In this document: positions 55,684-64,000 of the stretch, one piece after another
How positions within the stretch are numbered: the stretch's first letter is position 1
Layout of the letters: every line of letters starts with the position of its first letter
Assembly (NCBI GenBank): GCA_019022495.1
Contig: JAFEKR010000013.1
Span: 1,240,001-1,304,000 of the forward strand
Origin: Epichloe hybrida
Lineage: Eukaryota; Ascomycota; Sordariomycetes; Hypocreales; Clavicipitaceae
DNA length: 64,000 nt
Reading direction: 5' to 3'
Position numbers and translations under genes: made by a program
Notes under the pieces: generated by a model
What the model saw: only the letters and a program-made list of their open reading frames with translations
Database searches by the model: none
Told to the model about the DNA's origin: nothing

Positions 55684-58600
55684 ATTGCCCCCCTACTTTT
55701 AGCTAGGCTCCTAAACGGCTTTTAGTAAGTACTATATAGCTATTCACTAAGTAGTAGCTATACTAAAATAATAATAAATAACATTAGTGTTTAAGTATAA
55801 ATTCACCTGTAACTCCCTATTATATCACTGACTTTTCCCTTTCTTATCTATAGTAAACTTTTCCCTAGATACTATCACATTATTAGTTACTATAACTTTA
55901 CCTTTACTACTTACCTTATTATTAGAATAGAATTAGATAGGGAAAGCGTTAAGAGCGTTATTATTATAGCTGTCCCTAATATCTATTTAAGAGGATATTC
56001 CTATATGTATTATCTACGCATAGGTTACGCGGACTTTAAGAAGAATCCTCTAGCTAAGCCTAACATCCCTTAGATTAACTATTAATTCCCTAGTATACTA
56101 ACCGCTATTATTAAAGGGAAACATTTAAAGTATTATGTCTAGTGTGTTAAACGTGGTAATACTTACGAGACAGTAAGTATATTATATTCTCTACTCTTTA
56201 GGTCCCTAATCACCTATATCTCTCTAGGTAATACTAACTATATAAGGGGATTTTCTAGATCTTCTTACTATCCTTAATTAGGTAAAAACTTTAATGGATG
56301 CCCTAAGTAATTAGGACCCTAATAACCCTAATGATCATATGTTTTCTAAGGTAACTCGCTACTGTTTTAGCACTTATTGTCTAAACCTTATTTTAGGGTT
56401 TAATTACGCTAACACGGCTTATTATGTTTCCTTTAGTTTAACTAGGGCTACTAAGGTCTATTAGGTACGTTTCGTTACGTGTTCTCTAGACCTTTGCTTA
56501 CTCCCTAGGTAGGCCGCTTTAGCCGTATATAATTAGTATATTATTTCGCGCTAGTAACTTTTAGTTACTATATATCCTACCCCTGCCCTAGGGATTATAA
56601 GTTATTACTCCTTCTTTACTACCTATTTACTAACTTTTATAGCTAAACTACGCTATATATTATAATTCCTAGAAGAGAAAAATAACTTTATAGCTGTAAT
56701 ATTATAATCTAGGATTCGTGCCCTAGGGGGTGGTAAAGCACTAGTTTTTCTAAGCAATAGAGGTAGTGGTTTAGGAGGATAAGAGCAAGGGCGCTAAGTA
56801 CCTCCTTTATAATAGTATTATTTTAACGCATAAGGGGGTAACTATAGAAGGGTTTCCTATGAGACTCCCCTCCTTATAGGTATCTTTTCTTTTATTATTT
56901 AGTAAATAGTCTAATAAGGGTTTTAATTAGAGTGTAATAGTAGCTAATAAGGCTAGGCCTTTTTTGTAATTACCTTATCCCTTATTACTTATAACTTAAT
57001 CATGTCTTACTATGCTTTCTACTTGTTTTACTTTAATAGAAAGCTTGAATTATGCGTTAAGCGCCTTCTATGTCTTCTAACACTACCTATTAATTATATT
57101 CGCTTAGCTAGCCCTTCTATTTCACTAGGTATTTGTTGCCTTTATGCGTCTTCCTATAATCCCTAACTTCTTTAACTTTAAACTTGTTATTATTATCTTT
57201 AAGGTCTGGTATTAGCATGTCCTTATCTAGGGTGTCTTCCTAGCGATTCTATAGCTCTAATAAGCTAACGTAGAACATGTTATATAGTTAGCTATACTTA
57301 TTAGGTAGCGCTAGTTAGTATGCTTATTTACCTATAGCGTTAAGTATCTAAAATAGCCTAATAAATCTTAGGTTTAGCTTCTATTTCGCGTCCTTAAGCC
57401 TAATATTCTTTGCTAATAGTAGTACTAAGTCTTCTCTTTTTAAGGTTATTAGCTAATGTCTCTAGTTATAGTACTTCGCCTACGCTTTAGTAGCCCTTGC
57501 CTAGTTATACGCTAGTTTCTCCCTAACCTTATATAGCTTTTTAACACGCGCGTAAGCCTCTAGGACCTCCCTCTCTATGCTCTTACCCTTAAGAGTAAGG
57601 CAGAACTTAGGTAAATAGCCTATAAGAGTGTAGTTAGGGGAGTAGCCTGTTATCCTATTAATAGCATTATTACACGTAAATTAGGCCATTAGGAGTAGCT
57701 TTAGCTATAGTTATTAGTTCTCTTTAATAAAATATTATAAGTAATGCTTAAGCACCTAATTTATTCTCTCTATTTACCTATTAGTTTAGGGGTAAAACAC
57801 TATTAAAAGCCTTTACTTTATATATAACTAGTAACATACCTCTAACTAGAATTAGCTTATAAATACTAATCCTCTATTAGACATAATGCCCTCTAGTGCT
57901 CTAAATCATAGCTTAATCTCCTTATGGAACAACTCTGCTAATTTAGCTATGTTAATTATAGTCTTTATAGGAAGGAAGACAGAGTACTTAGTAAATTAGT
58001 TTATAATTACTAGGATTACATTAGTTTCTCGCTCGCCTAGCTACACTAGTAGTAAACCTATAATAAAGTCTATTAAGATCTCCGCCTATAGTTATCTTAG
58101 TATTAGTAGTGATTTAAGGCTTCTATAGGGGTAGTGCTATCTTACTATAACGCGCTAGTATACTCCGTAGCTAGACACATAGTCTAAAGTAGCTTTACTT
58201 ATTACTAGCCACTAATAGTAATATTTTAGTAGCTCTAGAGTATATTTAGTCCTAAAGTAACCCACTAACAAATCATTATAGTATAGCTATAGAAGCTCCT
58301 ATTACAAGATAGGCTCCCGCGGAATAACTACCTGGTCTTTATATATTAGGAGGCCCCTTATACTACATAACTATAGACTAGCTTTTCCCCTCCCTTTTAC
58401 TTAGGAGTTAACCTTACCTCCGTGCTTTTATAAATCTAGATCTTAGTCCTATGCCTTCTATAGTAGTTATGCTAATAGTTTATTTACTATGGATTAGTAA
58501 GGATTTAGTAATATAATAGCCCTCTAAATTACTTATACTATACTAACATCTTAAACACACACTACCTTCTCCTTAAAATCACCCTTATTTAGCTAACCTA

Positions 58601-61600
58601 TCACTAGATTCATAGCAGCTAACTAGCCTTCCACCTAGGCTACTCTTACCTTAGTGGGTTCTAAGACTAGCATTACGCTATAACTTCTTTAATATATTAG
58701 TACTTCTTCTTCTACTATAAAGACATCTATTATCTTCCTTTAAAGCTCTAGTAGAAGCGCCCTATTTAACATAGGTTTGCCCTTATAATTAGACTTTCTT
58801 AATAGTGTATCCGTAAGGTTGCTTTTCCCTAGTCTATGCTTAATTATAAAATAGAAAGGGCAGAGGAATATACACTATTATACCTATCTTCTATTTAGCT
58901 TCTACTACCTTATAAAGGTCTATAGGTTATAATAGTCTGATAGGACCTTTATAGGTGTCTTCACGCCTTTAATATAATATTACTAGTGTTTAAATAACTT
59001 TACTATAGTAAGCAGCTCTTAATTAGCTATGCTATAGTTACGTTTAGCATCCGTAAACTTCCTTAACCAAAAAGCCACTAGATGCTAACGGCCCTTATTA
59101 TCTTACTAAGACAGGATTCCTGCTATTATGAAAATTAAGGCATCTGTCTTAATACACACTGCCTAACTTAGGTTATAGTGTTAGAGTAAAGGCGCTTGCT
59201 AAAAGGTATCTTTTAGCTAGTTAAACGCTAACCACTCCTTTTCTCTAAATATAAACCTCCTAGTCTAGATGCTATTTTAACTGCCCTTTATTAATACATA
59301 AAGAGGTGCCGTAATTCCAAAGTATTTATAAATAAACCATTAGTAGAAGTTACAGAACCTAAGAAATAACTATATATCCTTAAAACTTATTAGCTCCTTC
59401 TATTCTCTAATTATATTAACCTAGCAAGTATCTATTAATATCCTATTAACAAAGAGAATAAACCCTAGGAATTCTACTAATTCCTTATAGAAAGAGCACT
59501 TAGAGGGTTTCGTGTATAACTTTACTAACCTTATATATTTAAGAACTTACTTAATGTGTTTAGTGTGCTCCTCCTTTATCTTAGAGAAGATTAAGATATT
59601 ATCTAAATACACCACACAAATAGTGTTAACTAGCCCGTGCAGTGCTTTATAGATATAACTCTAGAAAGTGGCTAGGGCATTTATTAACCTAAAAGGCATC
59701 ATAAGGTACTTATAATACCTGTAACGTATATAAAAAGCTATCTTCCATTCATCGCCTTCTTTAATGCAAATTCAGTAGTACACGTCCTTAATATTAATCT
59801 TAGAAAAGAAACAGGCCCCTTAGCATTAATTAAGGATCTCTAAAATTAGGGGGAGAGCGTAGTAATTCTTTTACATTACCTTGTTAAGTCCTCAATAGTT
59901 AACGCATAGCCATAGTGTTCTATCCTTCTTTAGCACAAATAGGATAGGCACGCCCGCTAGGCTCTTTAAGGGTCTTATCTAGCCTTTCTTTAGGTTATTA
60001 TTAATATATTCCTAGAGCTCCCTAAGTTCGCTTTAGGAGAGAGAATAAATCAGTCTATATAGGGGTGTAGCTCCTAGTATAAGATTAATTACATGGTTAG
60101 TTAACTTCTTTAATAGGAGGCTCCCTACCTTATCTAATATAAACACATCTTTAAATTCGTGTAGTTCCTCTAGGATATCTTTAATAGTTCCGTATGCTTT
60201 TACCTTCTCTTTATCTTTAAGAGGGATAAACTTATCTTCTATTACACCTATAATAGCATATATAATCATCTTATTACATATTACCTTTGTGAACTTACAG
60301 GGAGTTAGTAATAAAAAGGCTACCTTTCTCTTTTTAAACTACTATTCTTATGAGTATAAGTAAAGATATACACGTTCTTCTATAAGCATATGTATTCTAA
60401 TTAATATAGGGCTTCCCTCTGCTCTTAGGTCCCTATTAATAGCTACACATAATAACTTAAGGTCTCTCTCTTTACCCTGTGAATCTTTAATTAAAATAGG
60501 TACCTTATAGATACCGTATTAGGGGACTATCAAAGCCCCTACTACCTTTAAGATAGGTGTTGTAGCCTTAGCCTAATTAAGCTTATAAGTCTATGTAAAT
60601 TAGGCGCTTATAATGTTAATCTTAGCGCAACTATCAAGATCCACTACCGTTTTAATGTCTTTATGCCTGTGAATAGTAACTAGTATGTGAAATTAGTATC
60701 CTACTAGTACCCTAGTATCTAAGGTAAAGGTAAGGGCTTTTACTTCTACCTCTAGGAGTTTTCCTAACCTTCTTATTAGTCTTTCCTTAGCTTATCATAA
60801 TTATAGAAGAAATACTCTATACTACTACAGTTATAGCACTGTTTTTTTCCTTGTGGTTTATTATTATTTAGGTAGGTAGCTAGGGTCTTTTCCTTATCCT
60901 TATCCTTATCTCTTTAGTCCCTATTTAGCCAATGCCCTTATAAGGAGTTATGTCTTTAGTATTAAGCTGCCTTATATAGCCCCTTCTCTTCTAAATTATT
61001 TAGCTTTCGCTTATTCTTTAATATCACCTCCTAGAATTACTAGGCAAGTTATATAATATCTTCTTATGTTAGACTAGTGATATCTACATATAGGTTAATA
61101 TAATCTTATAAGTTAGGAAGTAATTTTACAAAGAATATAAGAGCATAGGTCTTTTCTAGAGCTTATTCCAGGTGTTTCTCTAGTAAATCCAAGTAAATAC
61201 TAAACTTAATAAGACTCTAGCCCTCCTTTTGCTTTGCGTTTTCTAGCTGCGTAGCTATTTATACATTATGACTTACAGAGTCTTTAAGTAGCGTAAGGGT
61301 CTAGTCTTAGAACTTATCCTAGTTATCCTTAGGATAATCCTAACTATTAGCTAGTTGTTCTTTGACGTATCGGTCCTATCTAGCCTAATAGTTTATATAC
61401 ATGTGGTTAAGTGCAAAGAGAATCTTTTAGTTATCCTAGTAATACTTCTTCTTTGCCCCCTTAAAGGCATAGCTAAGGTTATTAAGCTATATCTTATGCT
61501 TTTACAGGTTTATAAGGTATTAGAGTTCTATAATATTTCAGACCTTAACTTCTTAGCTACTAAGGCTTAAGGATAAACTATCCTTTTAGCCCCTTTTTAC

Positions 61601-61882
61601 TAGTTCTCTATAAGATTATATTAAGTTAGTAAGCTTCTTTTCTTAATCCTATAGTTCCTTAAGTTACTTAAGCTAGGTAATTCACTCCCTAACTACTACC
61701 TCTTCTACTACTATAGTAAAGGGTATAGCTTTAGATAGGGTTATAGAATGTAGCATATCCCTAGCTATAGTGTTACTATTATCTAGCTAATCCTAAGTAA
61801 TATATAGTATAGTTCTAGTAGATTAGGTTATTCTCCTCCCTATATTACTCTTAGGTAGCTAGTAGGAGAAGCTTTAGAATTA
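55684..61882 (-). pseudogene. Gypsy D gag-pol polyprotein, decayed
   Basis: The minus strand shows, from its 5' end, a gag zinc knuckle near 60822-60850 (QCYNC then a damaged remainder). A surviving 78-codon frame follows (60033-60269, ending GATPLYRLIYSLS), the usual segment just before reverse transcriptase. Next are reverse transcriptase with VVYLDNILIFS at about 59605-59635, RNase H (about 58850-59280), integrase (about 57700-58400) and a chromodomain (KYLVK.KGLAK) at about 57118-57150. This order defines a Ty3/Gypsy chromovirus. Many Trp and Gln codons have become stops. Confidence 0.75.
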
Positions 61883-62082
61883 TAAGAATAAAGGGATAGC
61901 TAGGTAAGAGGTATAGGGGCGTTCGTATATTAACTAAAGCTTACTAGGTCTAAGTATATTATGCGTGCGAGTCGCTAACTTATAGGTAGTGACTCGCTAG
62001 TGTCACGTGGACCTAGCCCTAGGGCGTGGTGCGCCCGCCTGGTGGTGCGCTGGCGCGCTAGTGTTGTGAGTAGGGCCTCACA
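61883..62082 (-). repeat. Gypsy D 5' LTR
   Basis: 200 bases. It retains a GC-rich central tract (about 62000-62075) longer than the same tract in the partner, while its left end is AT-shifted. Confidence 0.88.
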
Positions 62083-62779
62083 TTAACTAATGGAATTTAA
62101 TTTAGATTACTTTTATAATATCTTATAGAGTAATAGAATTGATTTTAGATATATTATACAGGTAATGCGGCTGTTGTTAGTTAAGAGAACTAGCTATCTA
62201 GCTAGTTAAAAAGATCTTCTTTCTCTTATAGACTTACTAACTATATTAGAGGATCCAGGCTACTAGCAGGGTCTTACAGGCTACTTTTGATTTTCCGTAA
62301 AATTTATTTATATATAAAAACTAAAAAATTAACTTACCACTATACTAGCTAGTAACCTATATACACTAACTTTTAGTTAAAAAAATAACCTTATATAAAG
62401 AGAAAGCTATGTCTTTAAGCTTTAATTTACTATATATAAAACTTTTATATAACCTTTAGATAAAGAGAAAATCACTATTAAAGATAGCTATAGGGTAAGT
62501 TATATGTAGGGTAACCTGCTTACACCACCCTAGCTTACGTTACCTTAGCTTACCTAATTACTAGTAGCGTGGTTATAGCTACACTTATAGCTATAATATA
62601 ATTAACTAATTAGTTATTCACATGGTTAGACGTAGCTATTAATAGCTACGACATAGCTATTAATAGCTACCTTCGCGGCTATTAATAGCTATAGTGTAGC
62701 TGTCAGGCTTGTAATATAAGCTAGTAATAAAAAGGCTCTTTAACTAGAAAAGGGCTAAAAATAGGTCTTATTTTTAATA

Positions 62780-64000
62780 CCCCCTCTACAAAAGAATTAC
62801 ATTTAAAGTAATTAGAAGTGTATAAAGAGACTATAAGATAAAAAACAATAACTTTTAATAATAATAGATAAAAAGGAAAAACAGGAAAAGATAAAAGCCC
62901 CCTTTTTAAATTCCTAGCTATTATTGAATATAGCTCCCTTTTTAATATTGTTTTTAGTTCCTTGTTAAAGGGAATTAGTTATTAGTTTAATAATTATTAA
63001 GCCCTAGAAGCTTAATAAAAGCCTAATAAAGAGGTCTAGAAAGAGGTTTTATAAGACTATTTGCAGGCATTGACTTTGTATCTAGATATTTGATTTTAGC
63101 TAAACCCTCTAAAACCTATTACCTAATATAGTTAAACTTGAGTAATATATGCTTTGTATAACTATGTAAAGCAGGCTTATAAGCAGTAGTTATAGCGCCT
63201 TAATTATTATAATATATCTAGATAGGGGGAGAAATAGGGGTTTTTAGCTCCTTAAATAAGCCCTAAAGCCACTGAAGCTCCTGGAAGGTCTCGCAGATAG
63301 CGTTAGCTTTAGCTTCTAGTGTTATTAGAGCTATCATACTAGCTTTCTTTAATTTCTAGCTAATAGGTCCGCTAGCTAGCTTAAATAGATAAGTATAGGT
63401 TGATTTTAAGGTCTTTTTATCCCCTATAAAATCACTATTATAATAACCTATTAGGCTTTTGCTAGCTAGACCTTTAGGGTCTCCCCTATAGATAATAGCA
63501 AGGAATCTAGTCCCTAATAGATACCTTAGCAGATTTTTAGCTGCTTTTAGGTATTCTATATAGGGGCTAGCTAGTGTAATAGATAACCACTGTAGCGTAA
63601 AAGCTATATCAGGCCTTATAAGTAACATTAGGTATATTATAGTCCCTATAATGCACTAATAAAGCTTGATTTTACTAGCTATTAAAAGCTTAGTTATCTG
63701 TGTAGCTAAAATGCCTAGCTGAAGAGGTATGCTAATAGGCTTGCTATCTAGCATATTAAATCATTTTAAGGCTTCTAATATATACTAAGATTAATGAATT
63801 TTTAGTATCCTATTAGGCCTATCTTATATGATTTAAACCCTTAAGAAGAATTTAGCAGGCCCCCTATCTTCTATTAGATAGACTTTATAAAGTTCCTTTT
63901 TAAGCCTTTAGATATAAGATAAATCTAGTCTAATTAGAAGACAGTCATTAACGTACGTAATAACGAAGGTTTTAGTTAAAGGATTAAAGAAAATAGCTAG
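62780..64000 (-). pseudogene. copia B pol 3' part (reverse transcriptase tail and RNase H), minus strand, runs off window
   Basis: Inverted counterpart of about 15840-17065. The best frame, 63356-63628 (90 codons), reads LLIRPDIAFTLQWLSITLAS and SLIGYYNSDFIGDKKTLKST, the Copia segment linking reverse transcriptase to RNase H. The RNase H end (about 63000-63330) is interrupted. The 5' part lies beyond the right edge. This copy is less decayed than most of the block. Confidence 0.75.

Larger units (their letters stand above)
55484..62082 (-). mobile_element. Complete Gypsy chromovirus (Gypsy D), minus strand
   Basis: Two 200-base LTRs (55484-55683 and 61883-62082) bound a 6599-base element inserted in the copia B LTR. 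TTAACTA flanks both sides (55477-55483 and 62083-62089); 5 of these 7 bases are probably the true duplication. Read on the minus strand the LTR starts TGTRAGGCCC, preceded by the purine tract AGTAGGGGGGCAAT. This confirms orientation. It is AT-shifted, with GC-rich remnants in the LTRs. Confidence 0.88.
55353..62779 (-). repeat. copia B 3' LTR (minus strand), split by Gypsy D
   Basis: Parts 55353-55483 and 62090-62779 together match the copia B LTR (8963-9783; 17066-17855). On the minus strand it starts at 62779 just after the polypurine tract GAGGGGG and ends CCCTACATTTCA at 55353. It belongs to the copia B body at 62780-64000. Confidence 0.8.

Overview
The window is nuclear DNA of a filamentous ascomycete (Pezizomycotina; Sordariomycetes-like is a guess). 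The evidence is short GT-AG introns of 61-71 bases, fungal gene families (NAT uric acid/xanthine permease, GH18 chitinase-like enzyme, copper amine oxidase, JIP5-like WD40 protein), and large AT-rich blocks of LTR retrotransposons. Their polyprotein frames are broken almost entirely by C-to-T type changes (CAG/CAA to TAG/TAA, TGG to TAG). That is the signature of repeat-induced point mutation (RIP), inferred here and not calculated.

Layout. 1-19275: nested AT-rich repeats. These are a Copia-like LTR carrying a non-autonomous hAT-like element (235-8514), itself invaded by a complete Copia element (copia A, 1869-8247); then a tRNA-derived fragment, inverted LTRs of a second Copia family (copia B), a chromovirus fragment, a decayed copia B body, and a truncated third Copia (copia C). 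19276-21834: small gene island with one purine permease gene. 21835-27301: full-length copia C on the minus strand with a perfect 5-base target-site duplication. 27302-about 39500: main gene island with five recognisable genes: a truncated Fe-ADH/maleylacetate-reductase-like gene, JIP5-like (minus), GH18 (plus), secreted glycerophosphodiester phosphodiesterase (plus) and copper amine oxidase (minus). About 39530-64000: a second repeat block. It holds two inverted copies of one Gypsy chromovirus (Gypsy E), a second hAT-like copy, a solo LTR and a complete copy of a non-coding LTR element with about nine 144-base internal repeats, and a copia B element whose 3' LTR was invaded by another Gypsy (Gypsy D).

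The island genes do not form an obvious pathway. Several deal with nitrogen, carbon or phosphorus scavenging (purine uptake, amine oxidation, chitin-type glycan hydrolysis, phosphodiester hydrolysis), which would suit a saprotroph or an insect/plant-associated fungus, but that is inference. The most informative structures are the nested insertions, whose target-site duplications can be read directly and give a relative order of events, and the way C-to-T damage fades at the edges facing the gene islands.
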